A model generated the notes under the pieces. The model was not told the origin of the DNA and did no database searches. It worked only from the letters and a program-made list of their open reading frames with translations. Positions 46,328 through 57,185 of a DNA stretch of 64,000 nucleotides are shown here, piece by piece. The DNA comes from Lytechinus pictus (lineage: Eukaryota; Echinodermata; Echinoidea; Temnopleuroida; Toxopneustidae): contig NC_087254.1 of the NCBI RefSeq assembly GCF_037042905.1, positions 9,347,103-9,411,102 of the forward strand, given 5' to 3'. Position 1 is the first letter of the stretch; the number at the start of each line of letters is the position of its first letter. Both the position numbers and the translations under genes were made by a program.

Positions 46328-46844
46328 TGATGGAAAAATAAAACAGAACAGACAACAGTGAATCAGTCCTATCCATACATGTTCCGTTCCTCTATTACTA
46401 TATCACCCCCCCCCCAAAAAAAAAGACTTAGAATCCGCTATCATTCATGATTATGGCAACTACCATGATAACAGGGCTCAGCAACAAATCATAATCATTG
46501 TTACAATGGAAATATCAATATCCGCAAATCAAAAAAAGTTGTAACACTTTGATCCTTTTTCCCCTGGTGTGTCTCGAATCACGAAAAAGATTGCAACACA
46601 ATTAAAGTTAATGCACAACGCTAACTACAACTCAAACACTAGGCCTATGTTATTTTGTTGTTCTTTCAAAATCAAACACGAAAAACAATTCATTCATTTT
46701 ACAGAAATACCCAGAAGCAAAACGACAGCTGTACATGTGTATTATTATTTATTATTATACTTATGATGCTGTTGTTTTTCATTTGTTTGAAAATTTTCAT
46801 TGTGTTCTATATTGCTAAATAAACTCCATATCCCGTAAAAATAA

Positions 46845-46940
46845 TAATAATAGCAGGGCCCGCTGGGAGAACAGTTTTCGGAACTGAAGCGGCTTCCCTG
46901 GGTAAATATACCTGTATTATTATTATTATTATTATATTAT
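46845..46940 (+). repeat. SINE 3' fragment
   Basis: AGCAGGGCCCGCTGGGAGAA, TTCGGAACTGAAGCGGCT and an (ATT)n tail match the 3' part of the SINE at 48537. Confidence 0.6.
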
Positions 46941-47099
46941 AAAAAGGATCCAGATCTCATAACAGCCGTCAGAATTAAGGTCACTAACATTATACAATTA
47001 CATTGAACTAAACCGCAAGGTTTCGATTTCTTAAAAAAAAAATACAATTGCCATTATCTCTTGCCGGTGATGGTTCATCATATCTGACATTGCGAGCGA

Positions 47100-47400
47100 A
47101 CTAAAAAATGGACCTGTTTTAAATACAGATACTATGTGAGCGCGCAGCATGAGCACTTTTTTTTACACTATATATATCCTGAAAAGGGACATTTCAAGAT
47201 ACTCCTAAACTCACGAAAAGGATAATATACCGACAAATGAATAATATGAGCGCGAAGCGCGAGCATTTTCCCCCCTTTTTTTGAGATTTAGAACTGTAAC
47301 GGAACATTTTTCAAGCAGTGTTTATTTTCATAACATGAATCATAATTATAATCATAACAAGTAAACCTACAGAATACTATTTCGAGCGCGATTTGGGAGC
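47100..47400. repeat. GAGCGCGAAGCGCGAG repeat, three units
   Basis: Cores near 47140, 47250 and 47386. The array is interrupted by the TTAA element at 47401. Confidence 0.55.
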
Positions 47401-47993
47401 TTAAAGGAGAATGAAACCCTTGAAACCAGCTGAATCTATATCAAAGAGAAAAATAAAAGAAACATATTGTTGAAAGTTTGAGGAAGATTGAATGAATAAT
47501 AAGAAAGTTATGAGCATTTGAATATTGAGATCACTAATGCCATGTAGATCCTCCATTGGCAATGCGACCAAGATCTGTGATGTCACACACGTACAACTCC
47601 CTCATTACTTTAGTACTTATTTCACTTATATTCTCATTTTTATAGAGTCTATCACAAGGTGAGGTGTTCTCTTTATGAGAGGACAAGTACAGAGGTTTTA
47701 CAACATTATATCATTGATGAATCGTTTGTCATATGATTATAGAATGAGCAAAAAGGGATGTTTTGGGGTATATTTTCAGTGTCCAAAAGGGGAGAGTTGT
47801 TCATCTGTGACATCATAGATCGTGGTCGCATTGCCAATGGGAGGATCTCCACAGCATTAGTGATCTCGACATTCAAATGCTCATAACTCTTCTATTGCTA
47901 GTCCTATTTTACTCAAACTTTTGTTGATCTTATTCTTTGATTTTTCTGCTTTCACAAAAGCTAACTTGCTCCAAGAGTTTCATTCTCCTTTAA
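47401..47993. mobile_element. TTAA-flanked MITE, family TTAAAGGAGAATGAAAC, intact copy
   Basis: The 593-bp element has inverted ends TTAAAGGAGAATGAAACCCT and GAGTTTCATTCTCCTTTAA. The two halves are themselves largely inverted (GAGCATTTGAAT..GAGATCACTAATG and its complement). No ORF. It is the unfilled counterpart of the element at 50556-51744. Confidence 0.7.
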
Positions 47994-47999
47994 TGACCC

Positions 48000-48530
48000 A
48001 ACATGAGAAGGACAGACTTTTGGTGATAGATTTTGACACAATCTTCAGATAATTATTCATCACACTTTTTCCTCCCTTTATTATATTTTGGCGTATAATA
48101 GATGGGGACTTTGGGCTATGCCCAAAAACTTTCCACTACCAAAAAGAGAGAGAAAAAAAAACGAAGAGAGTAAAAATGGTGAACTTTGACTTTAATATTC
48201 AGAATATTATGTCAAAAGCTATCACAAAAATAGACTTTCTTAATCTTTGCTTGTTCGCGTCTATTGTTTAAATAGAAATCCTGCGTCGTATTACGTCATG
48301 TTTTTTTGGCTCACAAATTGCTTACTAATTTGAGTAAAATGTGTTTTGCAATTACTTTCGAGTTACCTTATGAGACATTTTCTTTCTCTTTTTTTTTGTG
48401 GGGATGATGGGTAAATTCTGATGTCACTCCACAGCGAGTGAAAAATACATAATTATTTACCCTCTAAATTCAATCTTTTTCAGGATTATTTCCACTCATG
48501 TGATTTACAAAATCTCTCACAATATTTGTT
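48000..48530. other. no gene or repeat recognised
   Basis: AT-rich spacer between a MITE and a SINE. Confidence 0.4.
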
Positions 48531-48536
48531 CATACT

Positions 48537-48838
48537 GGAGCGTTGTGGTCCAGTGGATTAGTCTCTGGACTATGAAACAGAGGGTCGTGGATCCGAATCC
48601 CAGCCATGGCGTAATTTCCTTCGACAAGAAATTTATCCACATTATGCTGCACTCGACCCAGGTGAGGTGAATGGGTACCCGGTAGGAAGAAATTCCTCGA
48701 ATGCTCGAGCGCCCGATCAAGGTAGCCGTGCTAATTAAAGCCGGGGTAATAATAATAGCAGGGAGGACACTGGGAGAACAGTTTTCGGAACTGAAGTGGT
48801 TACCCCGTGTAAATATGCCGTTATTATTATTATTATTA
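48537..48838 (+). mobile_element. tRNA-derived SINE
   Basis: The head (GTTGTGGTCCAGTGGATTAG, then GGTCGTGGATCCGAATCCC) has A-box- and B-box-like promoter motifs of tRNA genes. A body with GGTGAATGGGTACCCGGTAG follows. The tail GAACTGAAGTGGTTACCCCG ends in (ATT)n. It does not fold as a functional tRNA by eye. 3' fragments occur at 39948 and 46845. Confidence 0.75.
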
Positions 48839-48873
48839 CTATGAATAGATTAAAAAAAACGGAGAGGGAATAC

Positions 48874-49078
48874 CTTTATCTCGGCAAAACTCAAGCAATC
48901 CAGAGTGCAATCTGACGGTGACTCTGAGAGTACCATTGCTGAAATCACGATCAATTATCTCTTTCGTGAAGATCCATTGGTTTGTGAAATTAGCTATCCC
49001 AACGAGGAATAGGGTAACATAGGAACCAGCCACCGCCCAGTTCGTCAGCCCCAATAAAGTTAGGTTCTTGTATTTCAT
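48874..49078 (-). CDS. tetraspan membrane protein (claudin/CACNG/clarin-like), first exon
   Basis: ATG at 49076-49078 has A at -3. The frame reads MKYKNLTLLGLTNWAVAGSY, VTLFLVGIANFTNQWIFTKE, IIDRDFSNGTLRVTVRLHSG, LLEFCRDK. A single hydrophobic segment (about residues 8-31) is followed by an extracellular-loop-like part with an N-x-T site and HSGLLEFC, close to the HSGLWxxC of CACNG/PMP22/claudin relatives. The donor is AAAG|GTATTC in phase 1. Later exons were not identified. The family call is by motif only. Confidence 0.4.
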
Positions 49079-50555
49079 CTTGCTTTTCCTCTCCTCGATG
49101 TTTTAATTTGTATGGGTTTTTTTTTTAAGAATTCGTTATTTTCCTTTCAAGATACCTTTAGCTGCTTAAAATTACCAAATGCTCCTCTAAAATTTTTAGC
49201 TCCCTCCTTCACAAATCCGTGTCTCTATTTCTCAGCTCTCCGTCACTGTTTTTTTTTCTCTCGAAGACTTATAATTCAGTTGACAATAGCTTCATTGATA
49301 TGATATTACTCATGTAAATCAAATTCACTTCGTTGATATATCCCGGGGATATATCAATCGTCACAACAATATAGCTACACTTCTGTCACAAGCGGTGTGT
49401 AGAGAAAGATAAACCATTAAAAAATATCATGAGATGATTTGTTTTCACACGAAATAGTCGTTGAAATATTGATCTCCTGTCATGCCTGTGATGATGTCCA
49501 ATATCGTTTGTGAATATATAGCTGATGATGAAAACAGGATGCGGTATGTGTCTGAGATGGAGAGAACACGAACACCCCAACGCTCACAATAACGAGGCAT
49601 CCAGGTCTTAAAGGAAAGCATCCAAAAGACACTCACGGAGACAACTTCAATCAATAATTTCAGGAAGACGGCGCAAAAGATAATTATATATAGCAAAACT
49701 ACGCCTCATTTAAATGACTGAAACTGGAGCATAATTATATGAATTTAGATTCTGCTCCTGCTCGAGGCATAATCATCCGTAGCGGATGGGGGATGATCAA
49801 CTCCAAATAACTCCCCAACATTCGATATATATGCATCTTTCTCCCTTTCTCAGCGCGTTTTATCTGCTCAAGCAAGATGGATCAGGCCGGGAAAATGCAT
49901 GGGAAGAACGTTCGTGTGCGGCGCACGTTTCAGAGCAGTTTTTCTCACTTGCCTTCAAAATTACAAGCTAAACAATTTCTGTTTCGAAATGAAATATAAA
50001 TAAGCTGTTATAATGATGTGTGTCTTCCTCGTATTGCGTGTATGCACCCTCCTTCCTTTTACGTGTCACAACACCCAGGCTGTTTGTAGGAATTCAGTTG
50101 TTTTTTGTTACTTTTTGTCTCAAATATTTCCCTCTCCTTGTTTCATTAGCTTTTCTTACCCCTCTTACTCAACAAAAAGTAAGCCCCCCCCCCTAATAAA
50201 AATGTTGTAACTCTTGAGCGAAATAATTTTGAGATTTTTAATTTCGCAGGTAGTGTTTTGCACTTGTTGAACTACTCCTGTGCAAAAAATGAGATTGCTC
50301 TGTTGAGGCATACAGGAGTAATCAAAGGTAAAACTAAAAATAACAATTTTTTTTAAAGTCACAAGAGTAATTTTTCGTATTGTACAGAAATGGGCGAAAT
50401 TTGTTTCTGGTTGACTGTTAATGTGCTTAATAGTTTACTAGCTATACATTATTTTACCACTCCACACAAAATATTGATAACGTATTGACAAGGTTGAGTG
50501 GTCACAATACAGGTGACGTATCTTCATAGTGGTTTATGGTAGCGCCCTCAATAAC
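49079..50555. other. upstream region of the tetraspan exon; no other gene
   Basis: No core promoter is evident. A minus-strand ORF at 49696-49445 (hydrophobic start, then YCERWGVRVLSISDTYR) has no splice support and could be 5' untranslated sequence. Confidence 0.35.
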
Positions 50556-51744
50556 TTAAAGGAGAATGAAACTCTTGGAGCAAGTTAGCTTTTGTGAAAG
50601 CAGAAAAATCAAAGAATAAGATCAACAAAAGTTTGAGTAAAATAGGACTAGCAATAGAAGAGTTATTATGAGGCGCCGAATGTATGAGGCGCCGAATGTA
50701 CCAATATTATATAGAACAATTATTTGTTATATAATCATTATTTATTAAATAATAACTATTATCTATATATAATTTACATTTTATTTGTAAATAACTACTA
50801 TTATATAAAATAACATTTCTAATTATTTGTATATAATTCCAAGTAATACTTCATTATTTGTAAATAATAATAGTTCGACATTCCATTATTTATAAATAAT
50901 GATTATTTGTTTTTCATTATTTACAAATAATGATTATTTGTTTTTCATTATTTATAAATAATGATTATTTGTTTTACATTATTTATAAATAATGATTATT
51001 TGTTTTTCATTATTTATTTGTTTTTCATTATTTATAAATAATGAAAAACAAATAATCATTATTTATAAATAATGAAAAACAAATAATCATTATTTGTAAA
51101 TAATGAAAAACAAATAATCATTATTTATAAATATTTGTTTTTCATTATATAATAGTAGTAATTTACAAATATATAGATAATAGTTATTATTTAATAAATA
51201 ATGATTATATAACAAATAATTGTTCTATATAATATTGGTACATTCGGCGCCTCATACGTTATGAGCATTTGAATGTCGAGATCACTAATGCTATGGAGAT
51301 CCTCCCGTTGGCAATGCGACCAAGATCTATGATGTCACAGATGAACAACTCTCCCCTTTTGGACACTGAAAATATATCCCAAAACATCTATTTTTGCTCA
51401 TTCTAATCATATGACAAACGATTCATCAATGATATAATGCTGTGAAACCTCTGTACTTGTCCTCTCATAAAGAGAACACATCACCCTTGTGATAGACTCT
51501 ATAAAAGTGAGAATATAAGTGAAATAAGTACTAAAGTAATGAGGGAGTTGTACGTGTGTGACATCACAGATCTTGGTCGCATTGCCAATAGGAGGATCTA
51601 CATGGCATTAGTGATCTCATTATTCAAATGCTCATAACTTTCTTATTATTCATGCAAGCTTCCTCAAACTTTCAACAATATGTTTCTTTGATTTTTCTCT
51701 TTGATATGGATTCAGCTGGTTTTAAGGGTTTCATTCTCCTTTAA
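50556..51744. mobile_element. TTAA-flanked MITE, same family as 47401-47993, inverted and filled
   Basis: The ends TTAAAGGAGAATGAAACTC and GGTTTCATTCTCCTTTAA are flanked by TTAA. The outer halves match the reverse complement of 47401-47993 closely. The middle holds the 591-bp fold-back element at 50667-51257. Confidence 0.75.
50667..51257. mobile_element. AT-rich fold-back element with TATGAGGCGCCGAATGTA ends
   Basis: The first 16 bp are doubled (50667 and 50683). The whole element is a near-perfect palindrome: GGCGCCGAATGTACCAATAT at the left, its complement at the right, and tandem TTATTTATAAATAATGATTA units in the arms. A GTTAT duplication flanks it (50662-50666, 51258-51262), and the sister element shows the uninterrupted AGAAGAGTTATGAGCATT. 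No ORF. Confidence 0.8.
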
Positions 51745-51789
51745 TTCATTTTAGTGACCTAAAAACGAATCATTCTAAGACGAATAGGA

Positions 51790-52320
51790 TCGAATACTAA
51801 CAAGTTATGTACGTAAGCGCTGGGGTGTGCAAGCAGAATTTTTGGTCTATACTTAATATGAAAAGGGGACATTTAAAGCATTTAAAGGAGCTCACGTACA
51901 CACCAAATGATATACTTTTTTGGAGACCATTCATTCGTCCGACTACTGAAAAATTGCTCTCTCGCTTCACTCGCTTGCTGCATAATCAGCCGAACTGTAA
52001 TTTCGCAGTGCATGTCACAACAAACCATTAAACCCCCTTTTTATGTACCTCCGTATGCATAGCCCTTGATATAGGGGTACCCCCAAACTTTTGAATTTCA
52101 CCTCAATATATATAATTTTGTAGGCACCCGGCCCCCAACAGTTTGGACCGGATTACGCCATCGGTGGTGCCATAAATCAGCAGGCAATTGCAAAAGTAAA
52201 AAAAAAAATCATAAGATTAGTATAGTATCCAGATTAATTAATCCAAAATTCTACAATACATTGATAAATCTCATCAGTGGCGTACCGTGTGTCATCGCAT
52301 GGGCACCAGCAAAAATTTTG
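51790..52320. other. unclassified repeat-like sequence
   Basis: It contains phrases of the GAGCG repeat family (AAAGGGGACATTTAAAG, CGCTTCACTCGCTTGC) in diverged form. No gene. Confidence 0.35.
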
Positions 52321-52329
52321 AATCATTTA

Positions 52330-52785
52330 GTGAGCGCGTTCATAGCCAGGTAGACCTAATACAGACAAGGACCGTGCCATTTAATGATATGTATCTCACT
52401 AATCAAATAACTCGAGCGTGAAGTGCGATCTGAAAATTTTTGATATTCAGACCTAAAAAAGGACATTATAAGCAAATTTTTGTAATCATGATAAGTACAA
52501 GTCTCACTAAACAAACGATGCGAGCACGGAGCGCGAGCTGAAATTTTTGTATATTATGATCCCAAACAGGGACAATTTACGGACTATTTTTCAGGAATTC
52601 ATGAAGAGTTTCCCTACATATCTCACTTTAGAAATCTAATGCGAGCGTCAAGCGCGTGCTGAATTATTTTAAAGAATTACATCTAAACACACGAAGCACT
52701 TTTTACTACTGATACCATGAACAAGTCATGATACGTATCTCACTAATCAAATATTGCGAGCGTAAAGCGCGAGCTGATTTATATT
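52330..52785. repeat. GAGCGCGAAGCGCGAG repeat array, four units
   Basis: Cores at about 52412, 52520, 52641 and 52756 (108-121 bp spacing), with TCTCACTAATCAAA before and GAAATTTTTGATATTCAGACC-like phrases after. Single diverged units follow at about 54361 and 54555. Confidence 0.65.
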
Positions 52786-52968
52786 AAACAAATATATCAG
52801 GCTTTGAGAAAGTATAGTGGAATTATTTATCCGAGGTTGGTCTGGCAATTACTATTTTTCCCGAGGGGCGAAGCCCCGAGGGAAACATATAGTAGTTTTG
52901 CGCCAGTCCAACCGAGGATTAATAATTCCCACTATGCTTTCGAATGAAACGCCTGATATATTTGTTTT
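52786..52968. repeat. 183-bp palindrome with CCCGAGGGGCGAAGCCCCGAGGG centre
   Basis: AAACAAATATATCAGGC and its complement form the tips. Inward, AAGTATAGTGGAATTATT, CCGAGGTTGG and TCTGGC pair with the right half. The centre is itself a hairpin (CCCCGAGGG type). Confidence 0.65.
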
Positions 52969-53040
52969 ATATCCTACTTTTAATAATTTTTAACCAAAAT
53001 CTATGCGCTGAGCTTGCAAAGTCCGGTTACTTGCGTTGAA

Positions 53041-53982
53041 TTAAAGACGTTCCACAGTTATGTTTGTGCGCATTATGATCTGCGCATATTTAACACTCTG
53101 CGCGCTGACGTCACAATAAGTGAACAGGTGATTAATTAGCTGTGGATATGAGCTGATTTTTCTCATCATCTGCACCCTAACTGCAGATCCGATGCGTTAT
53201 TTTATGAAGCTAAAAAAATGGAATTATTCCATGGATCATTTAAAAAATATCTCTACAATTTCAAAATACTTTACTCTGCAGTACTGCCAAGAATCACGAA
53301 TATGACCCCAAGTTTGAATAAATAGTAGAGTGGTTTTTATTTTTCTTCACATAGATACAAAGCATTTGGCGCATTTTTGGTGTTTTAAAAATCACATTTG
53401 CTCTTATAAAAATGCTGATAGTTTGAAAACAAGCACATGAACCCCTATTTTTTAATGTTTGTACCTCTTAGGTATAGCTTACTCTACAACCTTGCAAATT
53501 TTGGTGAAAATGACATGGATTTTGAATAAAGTGCAGCATTTATTGTACTTTTGTAGTCTGTTATTGAAATTTCACATTTTTGAGATTGGGTTTTTGTTAT
53601 CTTTTTCGCCATTTTTAAGAACTGACTGTGCTGTTAGACTTAAAGTTGCAAACAAATAGCACCATACATAGATTCTCCATTCTAACGATACAATTATTAA
53701 CTATCTTGCAAAATTTGACGACTTTTTCATGTATTTTGACTGAGTAATAGAGGTTTAAACTCATTGTACTATTCTTGCGAGGTCTAAAAATGCCAAATTC
53801 TTTTTAATGCGCAATTCTTAAGAACATCAATTTGGGTGAACTTTGAAGCTCTACAGCAAAAAATCAAGCACATGGACCTATGTTAATTTTTGCATATTTC
53901 GAATATTAAGGTTCTAAAGTATCTATGTTGAAAGTTTGGTAAAAATGGCATGGATTTCACTTTAACTGTGGAACGTCCTTAA
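53041..53982. mobile_element. TTAA-flanked MITE, family TTAAAGACGTTCCACAGTT
   Basis: TTAAAGACGTTCCACAGTTA and TTAACTGTGGAACGTCCTTAA are inverted ends; TTAA lies on both sides. The 0.94-kb interior has no gene. Confidence 0.65.
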
Positions 53983-54330
53983 ATACTTTTCTCCGAGCCA
54001 CCGCGCTCAGCGGAACGCAGATTAGTGCCTGCCCCGACGCATCACGGGACTTGGCCGGGAGAGAGAGCGCGCTGGCCGGTGCGCCCGAGAGTTTAGCTAG
54101 ATATCCAGTTTTGTGAAATAATGACGTCAGAATATTGGTATATCCAAAAATATATCGAGGTCTGACGTCACGCAACATCATAGTTGAAATATATTCGGTC
54201 ACATGATGCTACTTGAACCAATCACTATACAGGATTTACTCTGTGTGTAGGATATAAATATATATATATATATATATTCAGACCTGAAGAAGGACATTAT
54301 AACGCTTGTTTGTAGGAATTCATTAAGACC
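53983..54330. other. GC-rich repeat-like stretch with paired CRE sites, then (TA)n
   Basis: TGACGTCA-type sites at about 54122 and 54164 flank a short inverted AT-rich core. A (TATA)n run lies at 54259-54277. The minus ORF across it is not supported. Confidence 0.35.
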
Positions 54331-54780
54331 GTATGTACATGTATTTCACTAACCAAATGATGCGAGCGCAAAGCATTTTTATATTCACAAAAGGGGACAT
54401 TTTAAGGACTGTCTTTAGGAATTAATGAAGAGCAGACATATCACCAATCCGCTAATGCAAACCAAAGCACGGACTGTAAATGTTTTATATTCAGACCTTA
54501 AAGGGGGGGGGATCACAAGCATAATTGCATAATTATGTCACTACATATAATAATAACGCTCGAAGTACGAGGAAATATATTTGGTGTTTATTGACTTAAA
54601 AACGGGATAGTTTTCGTACCATTAAATCCCCTTGAACAGGATTATTTATCTCATTAAACAGACAATGCGAGCACACATAGGCCTTAAGCAAATTCTGTTT
54701 CATAAAATTATGAAAAAATATATCTCATGTAATATGATATAATATATATCTCCCTTTCCTCCGGTTTTTTGCCAGCCGAT

Positions 54781-54817
54781 GGGGGGGGGGGGGCACGTGC
54801 CCCCCCCCCCCCCCCCC
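54781..54817. repeat. G13-CACGTG-C18 palindrome
   Basis: Thirteen G, the E-box palindrome CACGTG, then eighteen C, next to GTAGTTACGCCACTG. It may be the head of a dispersed repeat with a variable homopolymer. Confidence 0.7.
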
Positions 54818-54919
54818 GTAGTTACGCCACTGAATCTCATGGTCATTGTTCATAAAAATCACAGTATAATAGTGTTCTAGGTCAAACCATATAAATTTAT
54901 TTACATACCAACCCATTTT

Positions 54920-55960
54920 GAATCAAGTTAGAATAGCACCACCATGATCATGATCATGAAAACTAAACCAAGTGACAAAATCCAACAGATCGTGAACCCA
55001 CTTGTTCACTGCAACCACCCTGCCTGCGGGGAATCTACATGTAGATCTAGGCAGTATACAGCACACATTTTTTAAATCATTCAAATACCACTTTTGTAAC
55101 AAAAAAATACTTATTTCCAGTAGCAATTTCTTTGTCATTAGCAACTTGGTATCACTTTTGTGTTCACCAGAGCGCTCAAATACTTGAATTTTGGGCATAT
55201 TTTGGTGTAGGCTCTATATTGTGGAAAGTGAAAATTTCTATTTTCAATTTACAAAAAAAAACCTGAAAGAATTCAATTTACTTAAGAGCCAAGTTAGATA
55301 ATGAATAGTTGTAATGGAAACTGACGGTTTCAAAAAATCAAGCATTTGTCCCCAAGAACAAGAGAAAACGAGCCAACCTTATTTCCCACACAGGGAGTAT
55401 AGAGAACAAGGTTATATCATAACCTTATTCATTGAATGAGTGCGTGAACCAATGTTAGGCATTCCAGTGGCGCCATTACACCCCCTCCCCCCAAAAAAAT
55501 GAGAGGGTCAGACATTACGTCAGGGGCAAAATTTCTTTTGAAAATATGACCTTTTTTATGCAAAAATCTAGGTTTGTCATGGATTTTGACATAATATTCA
55601 GAAGATGATAGCACTCTTTTCATATCACTTTAGTTTTCTTTCCGTTTCCCCCTTTTTTCTTGGTCGTGGAACCTTTGGGAACATGGCCTCCAAGCCCCCA
55701 TCTGTATATGCCAGTGAGGCATACATCAAATACGAGTACACTCGATTCAGTTACGTGTACCCTCCTCTCAACACATACTAGCAACATTCAAAGCTGCCTT
55801 CTCGCCTTAAAATAGCACTTTTTGAAGTTACAATTATTCTGTTAACATAATCACACTCACTACAACATGCAAAAAATCCGTCAATAATATTAGATGGTCA
55901 ATTCCGCTGAAAATGTAATGCTGTAATCTAAACAAATACATCACAGTTGATAAAATTGAT
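54920..55960. other. no supported gene
   Basis: A minus ORF at 55198-54923 contains an acceptor-like site and NKWVHDLLDFVTWF but no donor or family match. The rest is AT-rich. Confidence 0.3.
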
Positions 55961-55984
55961 ACAGGTATTAAAGAAGTGGAACGC

Positions 55985-57185
55985 CTCTGGTAGTCTCGCC
56001 TGCAATACGCAATTCGATATAGCAGCAGTGCTTCCTATGAAAACAGCTATTGAATAATAATTCACAGAAGAAAATATTAATAAGATAATAAAATATTATG
56101 TACATTGACCCAAAATTACCTTTGACCATGATCATGTGACCTAAGGAATGTGAAAAACTATCATTCACACTTGATTACCCTTATGTCAATGTTTCATAAA
56201 GCAAGTACCATAAACTTCCTAAGTTATGATGCCAATTCAACACTGACTCCCAACATGGACAGAGTTCATTGACCTTTAAATGACCTTTGACCTTGGCCAT
56301 GTTCCTGAAACACACACAGGGTATTCGGGGATGCATTGCTGCTCTTATGTCCAAGTTTCATGAACTAAATCCATAGACTTTTAAAGTTATGATGACAATT
56401 CCACAAATACCCCCAACCTTACCAAAGTTTGTTGACCCTAAATGACATTTGACCTTGGTCATGCGACCTGAAATTAGCACAGGATGTTCAACGATACTTG
56501 ATTGCTCTTATGTCCAATTTTCATAAACTAGATCCATAAAATTTCAAAGTTATGATGACAATTCCTCAAATACCCCCCAATATGGCCAATGTTCGTTGAC
56601 CCTAAGTGACCTTTGACCTTGGTCATGTGACCTGAAACTCGCACATGATATTCAGGGATACATGGTTGCTCTTATGTTTAAGTTTCATGAACTAGATCCA
56701 TAAACTTTTAAAGTTATGATGACAATTCCTCAAATAACCCCAACATTGCCAAAGTTTGTTGACCCTAAGTGACCTTTGACCATAATCATGTGACGTGAAA
56801 CTCAGGCAGGATATTTAGTGATACACTATTACCCTTAAATGTCTAAGTTTTATGAACTAGGTCTATATACTTTTGAAGTTATGACAACATTAAAAAAAAA
56901 TAATCTTGGTTAAGATTTCGATATTGATTCCCCCCAACATGGTCTAAGTTCATTGACCCTAAATGACCTTTGACCTTGGTCATGTGACCTGAAACTCGGG
57001 CAGGATGTTTAGTAATAGTTAATTACCCTTATGTCCAAGTTTCATGAACTAGGTTTATATACTTTTTAAGTTATGATGACATTTCAAAAACTTAAACTTG
57101 GTTAAGATTTCAATGTTGACGACGCCGCCGTCGGAAAAGCGGCGCCTATAGTCTCGCTCTGCTATGCAGGCGCCAGGCGAGACAA
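55985..57185 (-). repeat. GTCTCACCTGCA repeat element with tandem DR1 monomers, inverted copy
   Basis: Reverse-complement orientation of the 3856-4800 element, with ends GTCTCGCCTGCAATACGC and GCAGGCGCCAGGCGAGAC and the GCCGCCGTCGG..GGCGCCTATAG block at the right. Exact TGACCTTTGACCT sites lie at 56281, 56607 and 56964, with one-mismatch versions near 56443 and 56770. About six or seven monomers are present. Confidence 0.75.

Noticed and set aside
48537-48612. Possible tRNA gene
   Set aside because: A- and B-box-like motifs are present, but no proper acceptor stem or anticodon arm is seen. The body and ATT-repeat tail with other partial copies mark it as a SINE.
53957-54202. Minus-strand ORF with a GC-rich stretch
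   Set aside because: It spans the end of a TTAA element and adjoining repeat sequence and has no splice sites.
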